This document shows positions 14,849 to 21,704 of a DNA stretch of 23,076 nucleotides, in pieces (positions within the stretch are counted from its first letter, which is position 1; each line of letters starts with the position of its first letter). The translations under genes and the position numbers were made by a program. The DNA is from Scatosoma sp045537295 (GTDB lineage Bacteria > Bacillota > Clostridia > Christensenellales > Borkfalkiaceae), in assembly GCA_045537295.1 (NCBI GenBank), contig JAZSPG010000040.1, positions 1-23,076 of the forward strand, in the 5' to 3' direction. The notes beneath the pieces were generated by a model. The model was not told the origin of the DNA. It saw only the letters and a list, made by a program, of their open reading frames with translations, and did not search any database.

Positions 14849-15602
14849 ACGCTGGGCGAGAAAATTACGCGCGTTGAGCGCAAAAACGAGTTTTTCCTGC
14901 GAAGGTTGCGGAGCGGAAATTTTCGAGTACCCGATAAAACGCTTTTGCGCGGATTGCGAAGAGCAGTTATGCAAAAACGATAAGTATTTTTGCGCGCGTT
15001 GCGGTAGAAAAACTTGGAGTGAGGGCGTTTGCTTGTCCTGTAAATTAGTCGTACCCCGTTTTGATAAAGGCTGTGCGCCGTTTGTCTATCAAGGGGAGGT
15101 CGCCTCGATTATCAACCGAATGAAAAACGGCGGGTTGAGATTGGCGTATTTCTTTGGGGAAGAGATGGTGAAAAGCGCGCTGAAAAACGGATTAGGCGAG
15201 GGCAGGTATGCGTTGAACGAAGAAACGGCGTTGATAATCCCCGTTCCGCTTACCAAAGAACGCGAACGCGAAAGAGGGTATAATCAAGCGGTAGAGCTGG
15301 CGTTTGCGGTGCGGGATTGCTTGCAAAAACAGGGCGTTCGTATCAAGGTGTACGAGGACGTTTTGATAAAGACGCGGGAAACCGCGCCTCAAAAGGATTT
15401 GAGTTTTGACAAGCGATGGGAAAACGCGCAGGGCGCGTACCGCATTAAAAACCGCGTTATATGTAGGGATAAAATTATTTTGCTCGTTGATGATATTATG
15501 ACGACGGGCGCGACGGGAAGCGAGTGCGCGAGAGTGTTAAAGAACGCAGGCGCAAGCGCGGTGTATTTTCTAACCTGCGCCTCTCTTGCGGAATCGAGAT
15601 GA
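14835..15602 (+). CDS. comF: ComF-family phosphoribosyltransferase-like protein
   Basis: A 255-residue protein with the ComF layout. The N-terminal double zinc-binding module has Cys22/25/38/41 and Cys53/56/66/69. The phosphoribosyltransferase domain ends in LLVDDIMTTGAT (217-227), the PRPP-binding loop. In Bacillus, ComFC takes part in uptake of single-stranded DNA during transformation; homologues occur in many bacteria not known to be competent. The GTG at 14835 has GGAGGA (14824-14829) five nt upstream and removes 28 residues of non-family sequence that would be read from 14751, so I prefer it. It overlaps the DUF368 gene by 14 nt, so the three genes form one operon. No comFA helicase lies here. 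Confidence 0.88.
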   Translation: MKTLKRWARKLRALSAKTSFSCEGCGAEIFEYPIKRFCADCEEQLCKNDKYFCARCGRKTWSEGVCLSCKLVVPRFDKGCAPFVYQGEVASIINRMKNGGLRLAYFFGEEMVKSALKNGLGEGRYALNEETALIIPVPLTKERERERGYNQAVELAFAVRDCLQKQGVRIKVYEDVLIKTRETAPQKDLSFDKRWENAQGAYRIKNRVICRDKIILLVDDIMTTGATGSECARVLKNAGASAVYFLTCASLAESR

Positions 15603-15617
15603 CAAGAAGGGTATAAC

Positions 15618-15657
15618 CAAACCGCGTCGGGCGAAAAGATTAGCCCGACGCGGTTTG
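15618..15657. terminator. Terminator-like hairpin between convergent genes
   Basis: CAAACCGCGTCGGGC pairs perfectly (15 bp) with GCCCGACGCGGTTTG around a 10-nt loop, between comF and the minus-strand NlpC/P60 gene. T-tracts are poor on both sides (ATTATAA on +), so it may be weaker than its stem suggests. Confidence 0.7.
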
Positions 15658-15710
15658 ATTATAAGAAGGAAAAAGGATGAGCGTAAGTTTGCGTTTATAA
15701 AAAAACGCGG

Positions 15711-16622
15711 TTAAAGGAAACGACGCGATTCAATATAAAACTTCCAGCGCTGATTAGAGATTTTTTCAATGCGCGCGTAGTCGGACGCGGTGTGAAGAAT
15801 ATAATTATCCCCCAAATACAGCGCGACGTGCCCTACGCGTTCCACGCCCGTCAAATGTTGACGGCTTTCGTTGGTGAAGAACATACAGTCCCCCCGTTGC
15901 AAGTCTTTTTTCGCGACGAACTCGCCCTGTTTTACTTGCGTTCTGGTCGTAACCTGTAAAAGCTCGTCCGCGCCTTTATAAAAGATATACTGAATTAACG
16001 ACGAACAATCGAATTTTTGCGCGGTAAAACCTTTCAACAGCTTACCGTTACCGTCGTGCAAGCGCACCGCGCCGTACACGTAGGGTATGCCCAAAAGCTT
16101 ATATCCCTCGGAAATCACCGATTCGACTTCTTGGTTTTTGCTTTTTTGAACGGTGAATACCGCGCCGTAGTCGGCGTAGAGATAGGCGGTCTGGTTTTTG
16201 TAATAAATTTTATACCAGTTCCCCGTTTTGCCCAAAACGGCGTAGCTTTCGCCCGCGTGTACCTGTCCTAAAACGGCGTAGCTCGTACCCGCGCCCGAAC
16301 GCAAATTCACGCTATTCCCCGTCGCCTTTATGTATTGTGCGTTTTGTACGACGGGTTTTACCACCGTGCTATTATCCGAATTATCCGTTTGCGGAGGCGT
16401 CGTGGGTTCGCTCGGCGTTGTGGGTTCGCTCGGCGTCGTCGGGGGCGTGGGGGCGTCGGGGTTCGCCGAATCAGAAGGTTCTTCTTCGTCTACCGAGGGC
16501 GCGGAAAGCGCGGGCGGAGGTGTTTGTAGGCTGTCGTCCGTTTCGCAAGCGGTGAGTGCGAGACTGGGGGTGAGAAAGGATAGCGCTAAAATAAGCGCGA
16601 GTAAACTGTTTGCTTTTTTCAT
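15711..16622 (-). CDS. SH3b and NlpC/P60 cell-wall hydrolase lipoprotein
   Basis: A 303-residue secreted protein. A lipoprotein signal ends in LTAC (Cys26), so it should be anchored to the outer face of the membrane. A Pro/Thr/Ser-rich linker (about 30-85, with TTPSEP repeats) spans the wall. A bacterial SH3 domain follows (NSVNLRSGAGTSYAVLG, GNWYKIYY, about 95-150). The C-terminal NlpC/P60 peptidase has catalytic Cys206 (FDCSS), His265 (GHVALYLG) and third residue His277 (ILHTAS). Such enzymes cut the D-Glu to diamino-acid bond of peptidoglycan stem peptides. A short insertion (RLHDGNGKLLKGFTAQK) precedes the catalytic Cys. AAAGGAAAAATT is upstream of the ATG. It is transcribed alone. Confidence 0.92.
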   Translation of the reverse strand: MKKANSLLALILALSFLTPSLALTACETDDSLQTPPPALSAPSVDEEEPSDSANPDAPTPPTTPSEPTTPSEPTTPPQTDNSDNSTVVKPVVQNAQYIKATGNSVNLRSGAGTSYAVLGQVHAGESYAVLGKTGNWYKIYYKNQTAYLYADYGAVFTVQKSKNQEVESVISEGYKLLGIPYVYGAVRLHDGNGKLLKGFTAQKFDCSSLIQYIFYKGADELLQVTTRTQVKQGEFVAKKDLQRGDCMFFTNESRQHLTGVERVGHVALYLGDNYILHTASDYARIEKISNQRWKFYIESRRFL

Positions 16623-16660
16623 AATAATTTTTCCTTTGATTTAATGGATTTTAGATTTTT

Positions 16661-16676
16661 CGTTTCACGGGAAACG
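16661..16676. promoter_or_regulatory. Degenerate parS-like palindrome
   Basis: CGTTTCACGGGAAACG matches the ParB/Spo0J site TGTTTCACGTGAAACA at 13 of 16 positions; the outer bases and one central base differ. It lies 39 bp upstream of the NlpC/P60 start. It may equally be a small hairpin (GTTTC/GAAAC) in that gene's leader. Confidence 0.25.
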
Positions 16677-16688
16677 CCGTGGGATTGA

Positions 16689-16852
16689 AATGAATTGCAA
16701 AGCAAAGCTTTGCGTGAAAGGAACTGCGTTCGTGAATTGCGCCTAACGGCGCGTGAATTGCAAAACGGGGTTTTGCATTGTGGTAGGGTTATAAAATTTT
16801 ACAATAATGAAACGCTATGCGTTTGAATTCACGGGCGATAGCTCAATTCATT
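16689..16852 (+). repeat. Multi-hairpin intergenic repeat, copy 2 (short form)
   Basis: A 164-bp copy with the same ends, AATGAATTGC and CAATTCATT, in the same orientation as copy 1, but lacking about 30 bp of the right half. Hairpins GCAAAGC/GCTTTGC, GAAC/GTTC, GCGCC/GGCGC, GCAAAAC/GTTTTGC, ATTGT/ACAAT and AACG/CGTT correspond to those of copy 1, with paired changes in the second, third and fifth. It sits between the divergent NlpC/P60 and PHP genes, rather than after a stop codon. Positions 16853-17021 show no gene. Confidence 0.9.
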
Positions 16853-17021
16853 AAAATTACCGTTTTATTATAACCGCTAAAAAACCCGAAAAGCAAGCAT
16901 AAAACGCAGGGGAAAAACGGTAAAAGTGGAAGATTTGGGCAAGAAAAAGAGAAAAAGCGGTGGGATTTGGTATTTTGCGGTAGGGCTGGAAAAATTTTTC
17001 CTGTCGTTTACGTGCGCGCGG

Positions 17022-17050
17022 TTGCGAAAGAAGAAAAAGTGTGGTATAAT
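17022..17050 (+). promoter_or_regulatory. Promoter of the PHP-HAD-polymerase operon
   Basis: TTGCGA (17022-17027) and TATAAT (17045-17050) are 17 bp apart; the ATG at 17085 follows an AGAGAGAGG ribosome-binding site. Confidence 0.7.
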
Positions 17051-17084
17051 AAAACGGTAGAGCAAAAAAGCGAGAGAGAGGATT

Positions 17085-17915
17085 ATGCAAAAATTTTTAA
17101 CGGATATACATACGCATTCCACGTTTTCATTCGACGGAGTGGACGCATTGCAAGATATGCTTTGCTTTGCGCAACAAAAAGGCGTCGCGTTTTACGGTGT
17201 GTCCGAGCATTTTGATTACGATTTGCTCGTTCGGGGTAACAAAGTTGAACGCAGAATGATAGACACGGAAGAATATTTCCACCGTGCAAGGCATTTGCAG
17301 GAAGATTATCAAGGCGTAATGAACGTGCTTATCGGCGCGGAATTTAGTTATATCAAGGACGAAAAAGCGCTTGCGCTGTATAGCGAGGTCGTGGAAAAAT
17401 ATAAGCCTGATTTTATCGTCAACAGTGTGCATAGCGTTAACGGCGAGGATTATTACGACAAAACGCTTTTTTATAACGCCGAGGGCGGACTTCGCGGAAA
17501 AGCGGAAGTGTATAAAGAATACCTCGCTACGATTTACGACAGCTTGTCCGCGTCCTATCCCTACGATATCGTCGGGCATATCGGGTATGCCACGCGGTAT
17601 GCGCCGTATGCGGACAAAACGCTTTCCTATACCGAATTTGCCGAGGAAATCGATAAAATTCTAACGGAAATTATTAGACGCAATAAAATTTTGGAAATGA
17701 ACTCGTCAATGGAAGGCGCGCTGAGTATTACCCCGCTGGATATTTTTAAGCGGTATTTCGCGCTTGGCGGAAGGTTGGTTTCGCTTGCCTCGGACGCGCA
17801 CGATACCAGCCGAATTTGCGACAAGCGCGCGGAGCTTGTCCGCGCGTTAAAAGCTATCGGGTTCACGCATTGCCATATCCCCGATAGGCAGGAATACATA
17901 GCTTTGGAGCTTTGA
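17085..17915 (+). CDS. PHP-domain phosphatase, HisJ/HisK (histidinol-phosphatase) family
   Basis: A 276-residue metal-dependent phosphoesterase of the PHP superfamily. Metal-binding motifs are HTH (His9, His11), VSEHFDYD, GAEFSY, NSVHSVNG, GHIGY and ASDAHD near the C-terminus. The overall pattern is that of COG1387 histidinol-phosphatases. No other histidine gene is present, and such proteins also dephosphorylate other small molecules, so the substrate is uncertain. It is first in an operon with a small unknown protein, a HAD phosphatase and a polymerase-like membrane protein. Confidence 0.85.
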   Translation: MQKFLTDIHTHSTFSFDGVDALQDMLCFAQQKGVAFYGVSEHFDYDLLVRGNKVERRMIDTEEYFHRARHLQEDYQGVMNVLIGAEFSYIKDEKALALYSEVVEKYKPDFIVNSVHSVNGEDYYDKTLFYNAEGGLRGKAEVYKEYLATIYDSLSASYPYDIVGHIGYATRYAPYADKTLSYTEFAEEIDKILTEIIRRNKILEMNSSMEGALSITPLDIFKRYFALGGRLVSLASDAHDTSRICDKRAELVRALKAIGFTHCHIPDRQEYIALEL

Positions 17916-17919
17916 AAGT

Positions 17920-18129
17920 ATGTCGGAATTAGATTTATTAAAACTTCTGCAAGCGTGCGGGGAAGAGAGCGATTTGGCGGATTTTTCGCCAGAGGAATTG
18001 CGCGATTTATTAGAGCGGATGCAAAACGACGGCGAACCGTTGCCTCTCTCGCTCGCGCAGTTGAAAGAACGGTATTTTGAGTATTACGACGACGTAAAAG
18101 ACAAATCGCGCAAAAAACAGGACTGGTAA
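17920..18129 (+). CDS. Small acidic protein of unknown function
   Basis: A 69-residue, charged, probably helical protein (SPEELRDLLERMQNDGEPLPL, then LKERYFEYYDDVKDKSRKK). It has no Cys, signal peptide or membrane segment. It begins 4 nt after the PHP stop and ends 10 nt before the HAD gene, so its place inside the operon supports its being real. A GGAG lies about 11 nt upstream, inside the PHP gene. I do not recognise a family. Confidence 0.65.
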   Translation: MSELDLLKLLQACGEESDLADFSPEELRDLLERMQNDGEPLPLSLAQLKERYFEYYDDVKDKSRKKQDW

Positions 18130-18139
18130 ATAGGCGACT

Positions 18140-18868
18140 ATGCAAAGAAAACGGGATTATAAATATATTATCTTCGACGCCGACCATACGCTATTGAATT
18201 ATCTTGCGGACGAGCGGGGCGCGTATCAACGCTTATACGAAAAATTAGGCGTGGAAATTAGCGAAGATTTATTAAAACAAAGCCGAAAACACTCGGAGGA
18301 GTCGTGGACGGACGCGGGGCTATACGATGTCAGTTCGGAATATATCCAAAAGCACTACCACACGCTCTATCGCACGCACACCGAGGAAATTTTCAATCGG
18401 TTGTTTTTAGACTTCCCGTCTTTGCGTGAAAAAGGGAACGCAAAAGCGCTGGGACTCGCGTTTTTGTCCGAGCTTATCAGTTCGGGGAACGCAATCGACG
18501 GCGCAATGCAAACGGTGGACGCGTTGGCTAAAAACTACCGTTTATGCGTTGCGACCAACGGTCTTTCTCAAATGCAACGGGCAAGGCTCGCGCCCTTTTT
18601 GGCAAAGATAGACAGGCTGTATATCTCGGAAGAGGTGGGGGCGATAAAACCGTTGCCTGCGTTTTTCGAATTTATTTTACGGGATTTGAACGCGCGCGCG
18701 GAGGAATGTTTGATGGTGGGGGATTCGTTACATTCGGATATTCTCGGCGGGAAACGGGTGGGAATGGACTGTTGTTGGTTTACGCCGAAAAAGATAGAAA
18801 ACGACGGGGGAATCCAGCCCGATTATCAAATAAACGACTTAAAAGAACTCATTTCTATTTTACGGTAA
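18140..18868 (+). CDS. yjjG: HAD-family noncanonical pyrimidine nucleotidase (YjjG-like)
   Basis: A 242-residue HAD hydrolase, close to the 225 residues of E. coli YjjG. Motif I is FDADHTLLNY (nucleophile Asp13, acid/base Asp15), motif II ATNG (138-141), motif III Lys170 in GAIKP, and motif IV GDSLHSD (194-200). The helical cap lies between motifs I and II. The sequence FDADHTL with NG in motif II and the GDSLHSDI ending are typical of the YjjG group, which hydrolyses nucleoside monophosphates and helps remove noncanonical pyrimidines. In this operon a sugar-phosphate substrate is also conceivable. Confidence 0.85.
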   Translation: MQRKRDYKYIIFDADHTLLNYLADERGAYQRLYEKLGVEISEDLLKQSRKHSEESWTDAGLYDVSSEYIQKHYHTLYRTHTEEIFNRLFLDFPSLREKGNAKALGLAFLSELISSGNAIDGAMQTVDALAKNYRLCVATNGLSQMQRARLAPFLAKIDRLYISEEVGAIKPLPAFFEFILRDLNARAEECLMVGDSLHSDILGGKRVGMDCCWFTPKKIENDGGIQPDYQINDLKELISILR

Positions 18869-18890
18869 AGCATTATAAAGGACGAGGAAA

Positions 18891-20324
18891 ATGCAAGCTC
18901 AAAAGTCGAAAAACTTCAAAGAAAACGCGCGGGGGTTACTTATACAAACGCGCGCGCTTTTGGGCGGAGTACCGTTCGCGTTGTTTGAAACGCTGTCGGC
19001 AATCGCTGTAACGCTGGCTATGCAAGAGGTGGCGGGCGCGATACTGTTCGTGGCGTTGATTGCCTTAAAGCTCGTGGTGTGCGACGATATTTTGCCCACC
19101 ACTTTGCCGTTTTTGTTGCTGTCCACCTTTTTGACGAGCTGTTACGATTCGTACGACACCTTTATCGTATACCTGCCGTTCGCGCCTATCGTAGTGGCGT
19201 GCGGGCTGTTCCATTTCGTCGTGTACGCAAAACCCTTTCGAAACGGTGAAAGCGCGTTCGGGATTATTGCGGTATCGCTTGCAATCACCTTGGGCGGTGC
19301 GGGCGCGTTCGGTTTATGGGACTATATGCACGGCGCGTATTATATTTTCGGACTGGGTTTTGGAATGTTGCTCGCATATTACTTGATGAAATCGCAGTTT
19401 TCCGTGCGACGCGACTATGATATCCGCGAACGCTTTGCCCTGATAATGACGCTTATGGGCGTACTGTGTTTCGTAATGGTGAGCGCTGGGTATATTCGGC
19501 GCTGGCTAAATTTACCCACGGGCGCGTACGCAATCGGTTTTTCGCGCAATAATATCAGCACTTTACTAATGTTCGCAATGCCGTTTCCTATGTTTTTGGG
19601 GATAAAACGCAAATGGCTGACCGCGCTGACGGCGGTATTTTTCGGAACGGCGTGCGTCACGACCTCGCGTGGCGGGCTTATCTTCGGTACGGTAGAGTTT
19701 CTCGTTTGTGCGTTAATTTGGATATTAAACGGCGGAACGAAAAAAACGCGCCGAGCCTTGCTTTGCGTCGGCGCGACGGCGCTCATTGCGCTTTGTTGCG
19801 GAGAGGTAATTTGGAAAGTAATTACGGACAGACTGTTAGCCGACGGCGCGGTGACGGGCGGAGCGCGGTATACGATGCTGTTCGAGGCGTTTGAAAATTT
19901 CTTGGCTTCGCCTTGGCTTGGCACGGGTATTTTAGACGATTCGTTGGCGTACGGCGAATTCAAAAAACAGGGCGCAATGACTTGGTATCATATGTATATA
20001 CCGCAAATTATCGGTAGTATGGGCGTGCTGGGCGTGCTGGCGTATGCTTTTCAGTTTTTCGTCCGCGCACGGCTTACCTTTACCCGCCGTTCGCCTTGGT
20101 CGATAAGCTTGGGCGTTTCGTATTTGGGTTTGCTGTTAATCAGCCAAGTCAATCCCGGTGAATTTTGCCCGTTGCCCTTTTTATTGCTGGCGACGCTGTT
20201 GTTTATCTTACAGGAACGAAGACTGGAAGAACACGCGCTCCCGCTTGATTCGTATTTCTACGCGCAAAGAACGCCGATACGGGTTTGTTTGCAAGCGGAC
20301 GAATACGCGAAGTGGAGCGTGTAG
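18891..20324 (+). CDS. O-antigen ligase/polymerase-like membrane protein
   Basis: A 477-residue polytopic membrane protein with around ten to twelve hydrophobic segments. The Wzy_C/WaaL-type core includes GFSRNNISTLLMFAMPFPMF, TTSRGGLIFG, then an extracytoplasmic region ARYTMLFEAFENF...PWLGTG...WYHMYIPQIIGSMGVLG. The conserved Arg in the SRGG motif and the loop His in YHMY are the sort of residues used by O-antigen ligases and polymerases. In a Gram-positive it would polymerise or ligate a surface polysaccharide or transfer sugars to a carrier. It is last in its operon, 22 nt after the HAD gene, with GAGGAAA upstream. No glycosyltransferases are adjacent. Copy 3 of the multi-hairpin repeat starts 3 nt after the stop. 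Confidence 0.82.
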   Translation: MQAQKSKNFKENARGLLIQTRALLGGVPFALFETLSAIAVTLAMQEVAGAILFVALIALKLVVCDDILPTTLPFLLLSTFLTSCYDSYDTFIVYLPFAPIVVACGLFHFVVYAKPFRNGESAFGIIAVSLAITLGGAGAFGLWDYMHGAYYIFGLGFGMLLAYYLMKSQFSVRRDYDIRERFALIMTLMGVLCFVMVSAGYIRRWLNLPTGAYAIGFSRNNISTLLMFAMPFPMFLGIKRKWLTALTAVFFGTACVTTSRGGLIFGTVEFLVCALIWILNGGTKKTRRALLCVGATALIALCCGEVIWKVITDRLLADGAVTGGARYTMLFEAFENFLASPWLGTGILDDSLAYGEFKKQGAMTWYHMYIPQIIGSMGVLGVLAYAFQFFVRARLTFTRRSPWSISLGVSYLGLLLISQVNPGEFCPLPFLLLATLLFILQERRLEEHALPLDSYFYAQRTPIRVCLQADEYAKWSV

Positions 20325-20326
20325 AG

Positions 20327-20519
20327 AATGAATTGCAAAGCAAAGCTTTGCGTGAAGTGAAATAAATTTCGTGAATTGCCCTGCGGGCGTGAATTGCAAA
20401 ACGAGGTTTTGCATTGTGGAATAATTACAATAATGAAATGCTTTGCATTTCAATTTATGGCGATAGCCCAATTCATTGAGCGATAGCGAAAATTCACGCG
20501 TCGTTAGGCGCAACTCATT
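20327..20519 (+). repeat. Multi-hairpin intergenic repeat, copy 3
   Basis: A 193-bp copy, same orientation. The left end AATGAATTGC is exact and the right end CAACTCATT has one change. Hairpins GCAAAGC/GCTTTGC, GAAAT/ATTTC, CCC/GGG, GCAAAAC/GTTTTGC, ATTGT/ACAAT, GAAATG/CATTTC, GGC/GCC, GC/GC and a GCG-ended one at the right. Stems two and five differ from copy 1 by compensating base pairs. Confidence 0.9.
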
Positions 20520-20534
20520 TATGAAACAAAACGA

Positions 20535-20570
20535 TAACCGCCTTGAAATCTTACGATTCCAAGGCGGTTA
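20535..20570. terminator. Strong hairpin after the polymerase-like gene
   Basis: TAACCGCCTTGAAATC pairs with GATTCCAAGGCGGTTA (one mismatch) around TTAC. No T-run follows. It may end transcription of the PHP-to-polymerase operon inefficiently, or act on RNA stability. It shares AAGGCGGT with the hairpin at 3-40. Confidence 0.45.
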
Positions 20571-20590
20571 CCTATATGATAAGGGGGAAA

Positions 20591-20659
20591 ATGATGAGCT
20601 TATTTATTGCGTCGAGCCGTGACTCAACTTATTTACAAATATATTATAACGCTTTTTAG
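20591..20659 (+). other. 22-codon open frame with a good ribosome-binding site
   Basis: AAGGGGGAA lies directly before ATGATG, opening a frame for MMSLFIASSRDSTYLQIYYN and two more residues before TAG. No promoter is evident and I do not recognise the peptide, so it may be chance. The rest of 20660-20771 is AT-rich, with only a small CGAGGA/TCCTCG hairpin at 20750-20766. Confidence 0.2.
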
Positions 20660-20771
20660 AACAAATGTAAACGGTTTGAAAAAAATTTCCGTAAAAAATA
20701 TTTTTTGTAACAAAAGGAACATTTTTTGTGAAAACTTGTTGCAAATTGTCGAGGAAAAATCCTCGCGCCCT

Positions 20772-20800
20772 TGACAAACGAAGAGTTGTGTGGTATAATA
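20772..20800 (+). promoter_or_regulatory. Promoter of the small lipoprotein gene
   Basis: Consensus TTGACA (20772-20777) and TATAAT (20795-20800) with a 17-bp spacer. Confidence 0.85.
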
Positions 20801-20833
20801 GCTATACAAAATTTAATTTTGGAGGACGGATAT

Positions 20834-21031
20834 ATGAAAAAAATTCTTTGTGCGATTTTAGCGTTTACGGCAATTTTCTGTTTCGCTGGCTGTGAAAACG
20901 ATAAATGTGATATTTGCGAAAAGAAAACGGATAAATGTGAAGTTTACGAAGAACTTGATAATCAAGAGCTTTGCCCTGAATGTGCGGTAAAGGAAGGCTT
21001 GAAGAAAGGTATTGACAATATTTTCGGTTAA
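20834..21031 (+). CDS. Small Cys-rich lipoprotein
   Basis: A 65-residue protein. A signal sequence ends in CFAGC (Cys20), a plausible lipobox, so the mature part of about 45 residues would be lipid-anchored outside the cell. That part has CDICEKKTDKC and ELCPEC, two CxxC-type pairs about 20 residues apart, resembling a small zinc ribbon or redox-active disulfide knuckle. GGAGGACGG lies just upstream of the ATG at 20834; an earlier in-frame start at 20771 would overlap the promoter and is rejected. It is transcribed alone between its own promoter and terminator. Function unknown. Confidence 0.8.
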   Translation: MKKILCAILAFTAIFCFAGCENDKCDICEKKTDKCEVYEELDNQELCPECAVKEGLKKGIDNIFG

Positions 21032-21041
21032 AGAGCAACGT

Positions 21042-21080
21042 AAAAACCCCGCCCGTTTTTCAAAAACGGGCGGGGTTTTT
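21042..21080. terminator. Bidirectional intrinsic terminator
   Basis: Arms 21042-21060 and 21062-21080 are perfect 19-bp complements (AAAAACCCCGCCCGTTTTT and its complement), giving a GC-rich core with a T-tract on both sides, between convergent genes. Confidence 0.92.
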
Positions 21081-21091
21081 ATGATATAGTT

Positions 21092-21331
21092 TTAATCTTT
21101 TGCAAACAAAAGGTGACCGAACAGCAACAGCCAAATTATATCCAGCCAACCGATAATCGCACCGCCAAAAGTAACGACGATTGCAACCACCAAGGTAATC
21201 AAGTTTTTCGTTTTCATCCAAGCCGACCAGCGAACGAGTATTTCTACAAACCAGTTCACAACGGGGATAAGTAACAAAATTACTTGCATTAAAATTCCTT
21301 GTTTATAAAACCATTTTGCAAAATTTTCCAT
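21092..21331 (-). CDS. Small membrane protein, two predicted helices
   Basis: A 79-residue hydrophobic protein with helices at about 12-32 (GILMQVILLLIPVVNWFVEI) and 43-75 (LITLVVAIVVTFGGAIIGW onward). It is somewhat like short Pmp3/YqaE or DUF-type membrane proteins in size, but I cannot match a family. GGGAGGT lies 8 nt before the ATG, with a consensus promoter upstream. It ends at the bidirectional terminator. Confidence 0.75.
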   Translation of the reverse strand: MENFAKWFYKQGILMQVILLLIPVVNWFVEILVRWSAWMKTKNLITLVVAIVVTFGGAIIGWLDIIWLLLFGHLLFAKD

Positions 21332-21364
21332 AAAATTTTACCTCCCAAAGTATTTCGTATTTTT

Positions 21365-21393
21365 ATTATACTATACGAAACACCGTTTGTCAA
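21365..21393 (-). promoter_or_regulatory. Promoter of the 79-residue membrane protein gene
   Basis: Read on -, TTGACA (21393-21388) and TATAAT (21370-21365) with a 17-bp spacer. Confidence 0.85.
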
Positions 21394-21441
21394 CCGCCAA
21401 AGCGAAAATTTTTTATCACAACAAGAAATTTTCCTCAAAAA

Positions 21442-21675
21442 TTATTTATTCTCGTCGGAATTTGTCGGTTGTATAAAATCCTCTGAAAACCGCTTTTCGT
21501 CCCGTTCCTTAAATTCTTGGCTTTGCTTGCAAAGTAGCATCAAAACGAAAAACAGAACGGCGAAAAGCCCGCACGCGCCTGCCCAGCCCCAACCCAAAAA
21601 CGCGCCTACGGGCAGAATAGACGCGACGAACACCGCCGAAATAACGGTAAATAAAATACGCAAAGTAACCAGCAT
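21442..21675 (-). CDS. Small membrane protein with charged tail
   Basis: A 77-residue protein with two hydrophobic helices (about 5-25 and 28-49, with a GWGWAGACG turn) and a hydrophilic C-terminal tail (SQEFKERDEKRFSED). No family recognised. AGGAGC lies before the ATG and a promoter with an unusual CG-repeat spacer lies upstream. It is in line with the 79-residue gene, but that gene has its own promoter. Confidence 0.7.
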   Translation of the reverse strand: MLVTLRILFTVISAVFVASILPVGAFLGWGWAGACGLFAVLFFVLMLLCKQSQEFKERDEKRFSEDFIQPTNSDENK

Positions 21676-21704
21676 AATTTTGCTCCTATATATTTATATT
21701 ATAT

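Noticed and set aside
16330..16644. Gly/Val-rich plus-strand frame opposite the NlpC/P60 linker
   Set aside because: It is the antisense of the repetitive Pro/Thr linker; the repeats create an open frame without a start signal.
20771..20833. Longer start for the Cys-rich lipoprotein
   Set aside because: It begins at the -35 box of the gene's own promoter; GGAGGACGG and a signal peptide point to ATG 20834.
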